Shown here piece by piece: positions 39,195 through 50,600 of a stretch of 64,000 nt of DNA. Source of the DNA: Tanytarsus gracilentus (lineage: Eukaryota > Arthropoda > Insecta > Diptera > Chironomidae); the NCBI GenBank assembly GCA_038502055.1, contig JAXRKN010000044.1, forward strand, positions 716,001-780,000, in the 5' to 3' direction. Within the stretch, counting starts at the first letter, position 1. Each line of letters opens with the position of its first letter. A program made the position numbers and the translations under genes. The notes under the pieces are model-generated. The model did no database searches. It was not told the origin of the DNA and worked only from the letters and a program-made list of their open reading frames with translations.

Positions 39195-41820
39195 TCATTT
39201 TTTGTTAATTCCAACTCCCGTCGAGTTCGGTAAGTCTTTAATGATACTCTCGCCTTGTGCTTTGTCTATGTGATCAGTAACTTTAAAATTAACTGCATCA
39301 TTAATTTTATCCTGTATATTTGAATGGAGAAAGTTTTAATGTGCAGCATGAGAGAATGGATTTTTGTGCTTTATCTCACGGTTTTTATGTTTCGTGCTTT
39401 TATGTCGTGCTCGCCGAAAGCTTCTGCGAGGAGTGGATTTATTTCGTCAAGTGGCTGGTCACCATAGCGAATGTAAACTGGTATAAATCCCTGCTTGGGC
39501 ACAAGTACCTGAATCGCTGGTTTTGAGTCTGCAATGAAAAATTAAAGTTTCAGAAGGATTTAAATTTTAATCCTGGATATAAGATTAAATTTAAAATTTA
39601 TCGAGGATTAATTTTTTAATCAGTAAAATTTAATCTAACTCAACGTATATTTAATTAAAAATCAAAATCAATTTACATCTGGCAACCACTTTTAAACATT
39701 CTCTATTTTCAGAGCACTTGACTCAAATTATGTCAGAAAAAATGAGATCACTCACATCAATTTTAAAGTTCATTAACAGAAAAGAAATGGAAAACGAGAA
39801 CTTTTAAGAGGAAAATAATTATTAATTGCGATATCTTTCAATGATGATTGCGCTATGTCACCGGTACATGATGAGATCGTAAAAATCATGTCTCTTTCCC
39901 ATAATATACCCATGGATCATCCGTTATTTCATCATATTCTCTATTGGTTAAGAAAAGAACATTTTTCTGTTTCTCTTTTCGTTCCTCGCTGCTTGCATGA
40001 TGGAACGTCAATAATATTTCAACGACTGAAAACGCTTAATTTATGGAGGTGATGGAAGCGGCACGGTCGGATGGCAGGGAGAAAAAATCATAATGTGTTT
40101 GTAATGAGTTGAAGAATGACGTGAATCTTCCTGGATTATTTTTGCAGGAAATTTAAAAATCAACCTTTTAAAAATTATTCTCTAAAGACTTCATCACGAT
40201 GATGATTTCTTTCCAAATGACTTTCATATCCTTCGCTAAAAACCGCACATTAAAAGTTCTCGGAAATCAATAAAAGCTGGCAAGTCATGAAATTAGAATC
40301 ATACAAGTGTAAGAAAAAATTATTACATCAATCTCGTTGAATAAACGAAGCGAGACTGTGCGAAAACTGCTACAGAAGTTTAATTATTCGCCGGCTTTTC
40401 TGTTCTCATGAATCATCATCGTCATTATCGTCGTCGCCGCAAATGCTACCACTCGTATGTGTATGCTGGAATACGATCGTGATAAAATGTGCAAATCGCA
40501 ATCTTTAGAGGTTATTTGCATCGTTAGGCAATTCAATAAGAAGAAGAAGAAAATATGACGTTTGATTGAGAATTCTAAATTGTCATGAGCATCCGATTGA
40601 ATGCACGAAAGATTCTCACGAGGAACGTCAATTATTTATTGAATTTCTATAATCGCATTGCGGCAATTACACGAACACTCATTTGCATCCGCAGGTGCAT
40701 ATTAAAAGCTTTTTCTTGTGCACACAATCGCCTCCGTTAGAACTATCGGTCGAGAATGCCGATGCAATATCAGGAAGCGAGAGTCTGCATAAATGTTTAC
40801 AAAAGAATAAAGAGCGAATCGCCTTCCAGCGTTGAGACATGCAAAGTGAACCTCCACATGAATTTATTGCGAGTCAACGAAACTTTTATATCGCGATATT
40901 TTTCCTTTTCTTTGCCACACACAGGGAGATTTTTTTTTATTAAAAACACATAATGAAGAAAATTAAAGAATAGGCGAGAGATAAAATCTCAAAAATTTAC
41001 TATCCATTAATGAAATCAACAAGCATTGAATTGACCATTCATATTTTCAGCACGTTGATCTGTGAGAAAAGAATTTTTTTAATTTGTTTTGTCAGAATTA
41101 GAATTTTTAATATTTTCACGACTTTTAAGAATTTAAAAATTATCTTTTGCTCATCATAAACATAAATCATGACAGCTTCCTCGTTCCTTGTTGACCTCTG
41201 TCAAAATTATTATATTTTTTTCGATAAATTTGTATCAGACACATCAATCATTCGAATTGGCAGCACTTCATGGCTCAAAATTGTTCTCACATCTTTCAGA
41301 CATATTTTACGGTTATTCATTGCCGTTCATCTCCTTAGCTGTTATGTGCCGCGGACTGAAGCTGACTGCTGTTCGATGCCTTCATTCCTTTCACATTTTT
41401 TAGTGTAATCAGAGAACAAAAGAACACGAAGCGAAAGAGAGGAGAAAGAAATTTTTTTTGCAGCATCATTTCGACCATAATTCAGCTGATAGTTGATACT
41501 TGATTACATCAACGACGAATAAAATTAGCTTAAGCATCAGATTGAGGTCGGTTACAATTCGATTCTCAGATGGAAGGTTGATAAAATAATAATTTACCCT
41601 TTTTGTGGTTCAAAGACGTCGAAAAAATTAAAATTTTAGTTCGAAATTTAAAATTGTAATTTTGAAATAATTTGAGACGTTAAAAATTTTAATTTTTTCA
41701 ATTAAACAGAAAATAATTTCTATACAATTTCACAAAAAAAAAACGATTTTCAAAATTCTCACCTGAAAAGTTCATAAGGCATGCCACAGCAATCACCAGC
41801 ATTAGAAGATATTTTGCCAT
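39195..41820 (-). CDS. Small secreted protein of unknown function (107 aa, 3 exons)
   Basis: Exons 41763-41820, 39380-39528 and 39195-39311 join in phase to 324 nt, 107 aa. Exon 1 encodes almost only a signal peptide (MAKYLLMLVIAVACLMNFS). Intron 1 is 2.2 kb and intron 2 is 68 bp. The mature part starts about residue 20 and reads SKPAIQVLVPKQGFIPVYIRYG, then acidic and amphipathic stretches and a C-terminus of SIIKDLPNSTGVGINKK type. No Cys follows the signal peptide, so there are no disulphides, and no obvious dibasic-flanked neuropeptide is seen. The family is not recognised. Start choice rests on the hydrophobic leader and a GTGAGA donor. Confidence 0.75.
39529..41762. other. Intron 1 of the secreted-protein gene
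   Basis: 2.2 kb of AT-rich sequence. It contains GATTAAAATC-like runs near 39555-39665 and nothing else that I can name. The open frame at 41169-41408 overlaps another frame and has no family resemblance. Confidence 0.65.
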
Positions 41821-43772
41821 TTTTATGTGCCGTGCTTGTAATTCCTTTCGTTAGATCTCACACAAGATTTTATACACACAACTTTATTTTTTCTAATTCG
41901 CCAAATTAGTAACGGAAATTGCCTAATAATAATAATTTTAGATGAAATAGAACAAAAGAATTTTTTTTGGCTCTCGAATAATTTTTTTTTGCTAGACTTC
42001 TTCTTAGAATGAAATTCTCACTATGAGGTCTTCTCTATTTTGCGATGTTATTCGCGGCTCAGTCGATCGTACACTGAAAGCTTCAGAAAAGAGAATCAAG
42101 CGTTTATAGTAATTTTTCCGTCTCGTACAATTTTTTTTGTGCGATTCTCATAATTAGAGTTGTACGACGTGCGAGAATGAAATCGACTGCATGCGGATTC
42201 GCACTAAGGAAAGGAGAAGTGACCCTTTGGTGGTTTCTTTTCTCGCTATTCTATAAATTCGATGCCGAGTGATTTTATTGAAACTTTATGCTCTGCACAA
42301 TAATTGCAGTAATTTGCATCTCGTTACATACACGTTGAGCATTGTTTGATATGTAAAGAATTATCTTTTTCTTTTCCTCTTACACGCTCAATCTAGATGA
42401 GCGTACATACACGAATATTCAACTTGACGCATTGAGATATTTTATTTTATTCAATTCATGCTTTTGCTCAAACACTCAGGTTACAAAATCTTTTCATTCT
42501 CTTCTTCTTTTACTCGCTGTAATGTTCTTTATTATTAGTAACATAAAATGTTTTATTTGATTTTGTGGTTGTTAGTTTTAATTTTATTGTTTGAATCTTT
42601 GTGCCATAAAATTAGAAAATATTTTTACTTTCATGTTTATGGTGAAGATTTTTTTAAATAACGCTGCTTTGAAGTTAATTGATGTATTTTTTAATTCCGC
42701 CATGATTTAACATCTTTAGCTCTTCTAGTATTTTTATAAAGCTTTTGTATGAACCCATCATCGTGATGTGTTTGTTGCAGACTTACAAAAATCATCATTG
42801 AAAGGCTCTTGATTGTATGCGAACTTGTTTCGACGAACAATAATATATCTAACGATCAATTGTTTTATCATTCCATATATTAAAAGCCATTTTCTACAAT
42901 AGACTGACGGATAGAATGATATAGCAGATCAAGAATGTACATAAGTGATTTTATGTACATATAAAAAAGGAGATGGAATGATGAATGATATGCTGCACAT
43001 AGCTCACAACATTGTGACAGCTAACAAGCTCGATCGAGACACAAATTAATTGATTGACCACCTTTTCAAGCGATTGTGCGGACGAGCATACAGAACTTTA
43101 TTCATTTATATGGCGTGAAAAAAGTGGAATGTGATTCAATTATTGACAATTTATCTTGAAGAGTTTTTTAATCAAAAAATTTAGAATTAATTAAATGAAA
43201 TTTGCAATTCAAAGAAGATTTATTCAAAGAAGATTTATTCAAAAATAATTGATACACTTTTTGCTAGTTACTGATTAAAATCTGTTTGAATAATTAATTT
43301 TTTTGATATAATCTGATTTAATTAAAGGTTTTTAAATCCGGTTAGATTTAATTAAAATCTAGATTAAAAAGCAATTTTAGGCAAGTTTTAAATATATTTA
43401 ATCGTAGGTCGAAAAAATTATTCTTTTGAAAAAATTCCCATGAACCCAATTTTATGCAAAATTAATTCAATTATAATTTTCTAATTGCACAGATAGGAAA
43501 AAACATATCAATCGGCTAATTAAGGTTTAATGCATCCTTAGTTACGAGCGTCATGTAACACTTCGAAAATAAATTTAATTTAGTCATCATTGCCGTTCAA
43601 AGTCAATGCCGTGGCCTTTTGGAAATGATTCATCGCACACGTGAGATTTATTAATATCCAAAAACCTACATGAAGAATTTTAATCTAACACAATTGTGTC
43701 TTTGTAAAATACACTTAAAATATAATAATGTGAATTGCGATAGATTTATTGAGTGAGTTCTTCTTATTTTCC
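41821..43772. other. Intergenic region upstream of the secreted-protein gene
   Basis: About 1.95 kb without a recognisable gene. It includes the promoter and 5' UTR of the minus-strand secreted-protein gene and, at its right end, the 3' UTR of the gustatory receptor. A duplicated aaagaagatttattc block (near 43215-43245) and GATTAAAATC-like runs (43265-43375) are present. Confidence 0.7.
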
Positions 43773-45037
43773 TTAGACAAGTGTTGTTCTTGTTGTTGGC
43801 GAAGCTGTGGTGCTCGTTGTATTCGATATTTCCTCACTTTTAGGCATAAACTGAATAAAAATCACCATGTAAGTCGTAATTGATGCGATCATTGTTTTAA
43901 GAAACATAAAGTCCATCTGAAAGAAACCGCATGCCGAAAAAACCAGAGGCTCGTGGAGTATTTGAAGCGAAAAGTTCTCAGTTATCAAATTGATGCGCTC
44001 ATCGTCGAGATCTTTTTCAATATTGTGGAGCAGAAATCCAATATAGCGGACTTGCTCTAAGCAAACTTCGCAAGATTTCAGCACCATGACAGTGATTGCG
44101 AGTGTTGGAATTATTTCGAAAAGAACTTCTGTAAAAATTAGATTTCTATTTTAATTTTCTAAATAATTTTTTAAATTAACTCACCAAAAATATAAGTCAT
44201 GTCGCTCAAGTTCAAGAATGCATACATCACATAAAAATCGCACGTGAGCTGAACAAAATTTTGCAGGAAATTTGAGATTTGAGAAATTCCGAAACTTTTG
44301 TTGATCAGCAATGAAATTTCCCATAAAATGTTATAAACTTTTTTAATGCCACTAATTTTATTGAAAATTCCATCATGAAATGCATCATTTTTTGCAAGCA
44401 GTCGATTAGTCTCGATCCTCGTAAACGCAACAATATTCTTTAATTCTCTCTTAATTACACGAAAACGACAAATCAGAATATCGACATGAAGCAAAAAATG
44501 TAAATGTCTGAGTCGACTAACGGTCAAAGGGAGAACGCAAACCATCCACATGAAAGTCCAATTTGAGTCGTTTTTAATGTTGAAGATGATGGACAACTCA
44601 AGTATCAGAGTCATAGTTAAGTATGCGATAATTTTGATGGAAGATTTCTTGTAGAAGTCGCCCAGAATTTGATCGTATCCGCCAATCATTTTGCCTATTA
44701 AGTCATCGGCCGACTCAACATGACTCCAGATTCTCACTAAATTATTGCGCACAAAAAATGATTCAGCAATAACGATAAAATAAGTCAGAATGAGAGAGGA
44801 TGAAGCTAAAATATTGTCAAAATTTGCGATTCCACTTTCAGATTCCAAGAATTTTTTAAGGATGAGAAATGACAAAATTCCGACAGTTATTAGATGGAAA
44901 AATGACCAAACAATGAGAGAGAGGTTGATAATTTTGTTGCCATTTCCTCTTTTTATTGGAAACAATCCAAAGCATCGAAAAAGTGCAAAAATGCCTAAAA
45001 AAATTAATTTCCAGTTCAAGTTTGATTTAATAAACAT
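43773..45037 (-). CDS. Gr: Gustatory receptor (7tm_7 family)
   Basis: Insect chemoreceptor, a seven-pass ligand-gated channel subunit with inverted topology. Exons 44185-45037 and 43773-44128 join in phase 1 to 402 aa, the normal family length. The first exon carries five to six hydrophobic segments, including IFLGIFALFRCFGLFPI, an ILASSSLILTYFIVIAESFF helix and a FMWMVCVLPL helix. The second exon carries the last helices and the family signature TYhhhhhQF, here TYMVIFIQF, preceded by LKTMIASI. This signature separates Gr from Or proteins. A 24-residue Ser/Thr-rich tail follows the signature, longer than is usual for the family. The gene is divergent from AKR copy 1. The subfamily (sugar, CO2, bitter) was not determined. 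Confidence 0.9.
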
Positions 45038-45687
45038 TTTAAAAGAGCTTTTTTATTAAATGCGAGGACTTTCAACAACTGAAAAGGAGTAAAAAATGTA
45101 ATTGATTTTTTTTCTGATTTCATTTCAGTTAATGACAGAATGATTAATGAATCCTAATTGACAGTCATTTTTTATCTTCTTCAAATTAATTAATTTTATT
45201 TCCTGTTAAGGGTTTTTTGGAACATTTAAATATTTTCAAGGGATGTAAACTTAAAATTTTTAAGGTCGAAATTAATTTTGCAAAATTTTAATAAAATTAT
45301 TTTAGTAGATTTAAGAAAAAATCTTTGTATGCATGCGAAAAGGATAAATTAATTCCTGATCCCTAGGGTCCACTTAAAACGATTAACTTGATTAACTTTT
45401 ATTTTTTCAAGAGCTTTCATCACTCAACTTGCATCAAAAAAGTTCTATATTTAATTCTGGTTTTCTAACTTCCAGGAGAAAAATTCATGCTTTAAATATT
45501 TATTCGAGAATTGTCTTTTCTGTCAATTAACGGATGTGCCTGTTCTCTTTTTTTAGATGTGTTAATCTTCAATTCTGAATAATCTCAAGATATTTCTTTC
45601 AGTTTCATTTTGCGCTCCGAGTCGTTCAAACGTGTTTTTCAAGTGAAAGCAAAATAAATAATTACTCATCAAATAAAAAAATTCAGA
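45038..45687. promoter_or_regulatory. Divergent intergenic region, Gr and AKR copy 1
   Basis: 650 bp between two start codons. The right part, from about 45437, is duplicated upstream of AKR copy 2 (47381-47626) with high identity, including a tttcattttgcgctccgagt block just before the start. The conserved part probably contains the AKR promoter and 5' UTR. Confidence 0.6.
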
Positions 45688-47074
45688 ATGGCTTGCAAGA
45701 TCTTTTATAAATTTGCTAATGGAGACAAAATGCCGGCTGTAGGATTGGGAACATGGCGTGCTCCAGACGTTGAAGTTGAAACTGCATTAAATGCAGCATT
45801 TAAGATCGGATATCGTCACATTGATTGTTCGCCTGCTTACGACAATGAGAAGGTCATTGGAAAAGTTTTTAAGGAGTGGCTCGACTCCGGTCGAGTCAAA
45901 CGTGAAGATCTTTTCATCACCAGTAAACTTCCACCGTTCGCCAATCGCCATGAGGATGTTGAGAGATGCTTGAAAAAATCTTTAGCTGATCTTCAACTCG
46001 ATTATCTTGATCTATATCTCATTCATGTTCCATTTGCTGTTCCATACACTGAAGCGCGGTTTGTTTTTGGAGAGAGCACTAATGAGGATCCTGTTATTCA
46101 ATCCGAGACAGACCACATTAAAACTTGGAAGGTAATTATTTTTTGATGACTTTAAATTGGCATCGATTAAAGAAATTTCATCAATTTTTCAGGAACTTGA
46201 GCGCATGAAGAAAAAGGGATTGATTAAGCATTTGGGAGTGTCTAATTTTAATCAGCGTCAAGTTCAACGTTTATTGGATAATAGTAGCACTCAACCGCCA
46301 GAGGTTTTGCAGGTAAAATTTTGATAATTATTAATTCCCTGCGTGAGGGACCTGCGTTGGTAACGTGAATTTAAATAAAAGTATACTTTTTGTATACAAT
46401 TGTCTATTGAATATTCGTTGGGGCCGAGATTTAAATTTTATTTGTATGAGGATTTTTGAATTTTAACGGTTTTTTTCTGAGTCGGATTTATTTAAATCTC
46501 ACGATTTAATTTTAATCTTATTTAATCCAATGATTTTATTTAATCTATCTTGCTAAGATTAATTTTTAATCTACCATGGTAAACGATTAAAATAAGCTGT
46601 GACCAGTTCCAAATTGGAACTTTCAATTAATAATCCTTTTTTTCGTTTCAGGTTGAAATGCACTTATATTTACAACAAGAACAACTCGTTAAGTTCTGTA
46701 AAGCGAACAAAATTATTATGACTGCATATTCGCCGCTCGGATCGCGCGGTATTGAAAAGCTTCTGAAAAATTCTGGAAAGGATTTTGTTATGCCCAATTT
46801 ATTGGAGAATGTTTTCGTTCAAGAGATTGCATCAAAACACAACAAAACAGCCGCACAAGTACTTTTGCGCTACAACCTTGAACTTGGCGTTTCAATAATT
46901 CCAAAGTCAACAAATGTTGATCGCTTGAAGCAAAACATTTCACTATTTGATTTTGGGCTAACCACCGCGGAGAAAGAAAATCTTTCAAAATTGGATGCAG
47001 GAGTTCGTTTGTGTGATTTCAAAAATTTCTCAATGCTTAAAGGAATTGAAACCCATGCAGAATATCCATTTTAA
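45688..47074 (+). CDS. Aldo-keto reductase, copy 1
   Basis: Cytosolic NADPH-dependent carbonyl reductase of the AKR1-like family. Exons 45688-46131, 46193-46312 and 46652-47074 join in phase 0 to 328 aa. The catalytic tetrad is intact: Asp46 (HIDC), Tyr51, Lys80 (TSKLPP) and His113 (LIHVPF). The cofactor-side motifs GVSNFN, YSPLGS and IPKSTN are also present. The C-terminus ends THAEYPF. It is the first of a tandem pair. Compared with copy 2 it is 3 residues longer, in the loop after ARFVFGES. Its last intron is 339 bp and lacks the retroelement. The natural substrate cannot be told from sequence. Confidence 0.95.
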
Positions 47075-47626
47075 ATCAACATTTTGGTGTCATAAAAATT
47101 TAAAAAAAAATGAATTTACTTTAAATTTTTACTTGACAATTTAATAAAAAAATTTTACACATGCCACTGATCTTAGAGCGAATAATAAATAAATCAATCA
47201 TGTGCCTTAAATTTTTTATTTTTTATTTTTTTCGTCTTCAAACACCAATCAAGATTTGTAGTTTTTTATTAGTTACAACAAAATTAATTTTTTTAAATTC
47301 CTTCGTGAAAAGCTTAATTTTTTGCAAGCAGTTCTCTCCTTCAATCCTTTCTTAATTACGCGAAAATGAAAAGTCAGAAAAAAGTTCTATATTTGCTTCT
47401 GGTTTTCTAACTTCCAGGAGAAAATTTTACGCTTAAAATATTCATTCGAGAATTGTCTTTTCTGTCGATTAACGGATGTGCCTGTTCTCTCTTTTTTCAT
47501 TCGATTCTCATTTCTGAATATTCTCAAAATATTTCTTTCAGTTTCATTTTGCGCTCCGAGTCGTTCAAACGTGTTTTTCAAGTGAAAGCAAAATAAATAA
47601 TTAGTCATCAAATAAAAAAATTCAGA
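47075..47626. other. Spacer between AKR copies with a Gr-like relic
   Basis: The left part is the 3' UTR of AKR copy 1 (AATAAA near 47142). From about 47285 to 47360 the sequence resembles the gustatory receptor gene near 44355-44475: a shared ttttttgcaagcagt block, then cttaattac-cgaaaa. From 47381 on it matches the AKR promoter region of copy 1. Confidence 0.6.
47285..47360 (-). pseudogene. Relic fragment of a gustatory receptor gene
   Basis: About 75 bp align by eye to the coding strand of the intact Gr gene (44355-44475) with an internal deletion of roughly 30 bp. Orientation relative to the adjacent AKR is the same as for the intact pair. It is too short to encode anything. It is best explained by a Gr-AKR duplication followed by loss of the second Gr. 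Confidence 0.45.
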
Positions 47627-50600
47627 ATGGCTTGCAAGATCTTTTATAAATTTGCTAATGGAGATAAAATGCCGGCTGTTGGATTGGGAACGTGGCGTGC
47701 TCCAGACGTTGAAGTTGAGACCGCATTAAATGCAGCATTTGAGATCGGATATCGCCACATTGATTGTGCACCAGTCTATGAAAATGAGAAGGTCATTGGA
47801 AAAGTTTTTAAGGAGTGGATCGATTCCGGTAGAGTGAAGCGTGAAGATCTTTTTATCACCACCAAACTTCCACCGTTCGCCAATCGCCATGAGGATGTTG
47901 AGAGATGCTTGAAAAAATCTTTAGCTGATCTTCAACTCGATTATCTTGATCTATATCTCATTCATGTTCCATTTGCTGTTCCATACACTGAAGGGCCATT
48001 TGCATATGAGAAGAACGGTAATGTGGTTCAATCCGAGACAGACCACATTAAAACTTGGAAGGTAATTATATTTTGATGACTAAAATATGGAAATTAGTTG
48101 AGAGTAAAGAAGAAGGAAGGAAAAGAGAAATTGATATCGATTAAAGAAATTTCATCAATTTTTCAGGAATTTGAGCGCATGAAGAAAAATGGATTGATTA
48201 AGCATTTGGGAGTTTCCAATTTTAATCAGCGACAAGTTCAACGTTTATTAGATAATAGTAGCACTCAACCCCCAGAGGTTTTGCAGGTAAAATTTTGCTA
48301 ATGATTTTAAAATTTCCAAGATGGATTTATTTTAATCACACGATTGAAATCTAATCTGCATGTTTAAAAATTAAAATGACTAGTCATTGGATCGATCTCA
48401 TTCACTCACAACTCAATTTTAAAATTATTTTTTAACTCCCAAATGCAATGCATACTTTACGTTAACATTGCAATTGATATTTTTTTATACATTTGAGGGG
48501 AAAGTTTGAGACTGAAAATCTCTTGGAATAGCAAATAATAGCAAACCAAATAAGTTATAGCTTGAAATTTCACATCTTGTCTACTCAGAACTGAAGTCAT
48601 TAGTACATTGCGGAACATTCCAACAAACGTAGAACGATGTAGCGGACTGCCCGCAATTGCAGCGCTTTCCGTTCGTTGTGTGATAACAGCTCCACGTGGT
48701 TGATTCGAGTGAAGTCCAATTTCCAGAAATGGGTCAAACAATTGCGTGATTGGTATCACCAACGGACGAAAATCTCGCACTTGCGGGTCAAATACCCGAA
48801 AAACCGACAATGTCTGCACTATTCGCGGATTTAACTGTGAGCCCCGACCACAATTTAGCTCCACGACATTGACATAACGAACAACTTGTCTGTCACTCAT
48901 ATATTTTTTCGCACGTTTTTTCCTCTTCTTTGACTCTTTCTTTTTTATTCTTTGACTTTTTATTTTTTGTCGTTCGCGTCCTTTCAACACTGAAATTTTA
49001 ATGTACTTCAATAATTTTATCCATTAACAATATTTTTAATTAACAAAATAATAAATTTTTATTCAGAAATCACGATAATTCAAAAATTTTATTTAAACGA
49101 TGTGTGTAGATTTTTATATGAATATTCAGACTCCCTCTCCTGTCTCTTGTCTCTCGTTTCTCTCCTGTCTCGCTATATCTCCTTTCCATATTTGAAAAAT
49201 TTCCAGAAATTTTTCTTTTTATTTCATAATTCATAAACTTTTCTTACCCACTACTTTTCTTAACCTAATTGATGGCCGTTTATGTTTCTTTTTCGTACCT
49301 TATGAGGATGGTTGCGTCGGTCGCTGGGGATCTCCGCTGACACTATTTCCACTCTGCTTCCCTCAATTGTAATAATTTCAGCATGTTTTGCTCGTGTGGC
49401 TGAGATGGCATTGTCATAGCTAATAAAGACCGTAATTTTGTCGGCCTTATTTCGATTTTTTTCATCAATCCCTATTCTCATTATTTCGCCGAACTGTTCA
49501 AATTTTTCGGCAATAGCAGAAATTTTCATCCATCTTGGCACGTTGTAAGCTACTACGTCTCTTGAGCTCATTTCCGCTTATTATTATTATTATTTTTTAT
49601 TTTTTTTTTATTTTGTATTTTATTTTATTTTTCCTACTGTTTTTATTATTATTGCGTCTTTACTCGAGATGTTGTCTCGTTGATGGTCGGCGATCAAAAG
49701 AAGGAGGATGAGAGAAATTCTTGCACGTTAGAGTCGATCACGTGTGGATTATAATATTAAGATTAGATTAATCTGACTAGGGGGAAATTTAGTGTTGTAA
49801 ATCGGTTAGTTTTCGTGTTGTTTTTCTATCTTAAATATATTTTTAAATTTAAATATTATGGAAAAAGGTAAGTTAGTCTCCTTTGGAGTAGGATATGAAG
49901 GTTTTTAATATCCTTCACTTGCACCTTAACTATTTTACCGTCTTGTTTTAGGATATCATAGCTATACGTCTCGGTTTTCTTCATAATTTTCCCGATCTCA
50001 AAGGGTGGAAAAAGTTTTCCCGCAACATTCGTTTCTGCATTGGATAAGCAGTGAGTACGAATCATTACTAGCTCGCCTGGTTTAAAGTCTCGGTGGAGGG
50101 TTCTTTTATCGAATTGTTTTTTATTTTGGAAGAATCGTAATTTAGATCTTTCATACGCCAGAGCTTTAAGCTTTCGATGGTTAGCATCGTTAGCTGGTTT
50201 CACTTCCTTACCCTCTATAGGTGATATTCCATAATGTACCTCAAACGGTGACATCTCCAGAACGTGGTTAAATCGTGTGTTAATTTGCCACATGATGGCC
50301 TTTAAACTTGTCGCCCACCGATGCTGGCTGTAAGGGTCCTTTGCTATCATAAATCGGATGCCTTCTGTTATCATTCTATTAATGCGTTCTACGGGATTCG
50401 CTTGAGGATGATAAATGGCAGTGGCATGTGAAGAAATTTCTTTTTCCGTTAAAAAATTTTGAAACTCGTTTGATGTGAATTGTTTTCCATTGTCATGATA
50501 AATGATCTTCGGGAGTTGATTTTGGTCCAAAATTATTTCCTTTAGAAATTCGATAATTTTGTCCGTTGTGACCGTCGATAATCGTTTTGCCCATGCATAT

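Noticed and set aside
48457..49011. 184-codon minus-strand frame at the 3' LTR
   Set aside because: This is the LTR copy of the gag start running into host intron. It is a fragment and not an independent gene.
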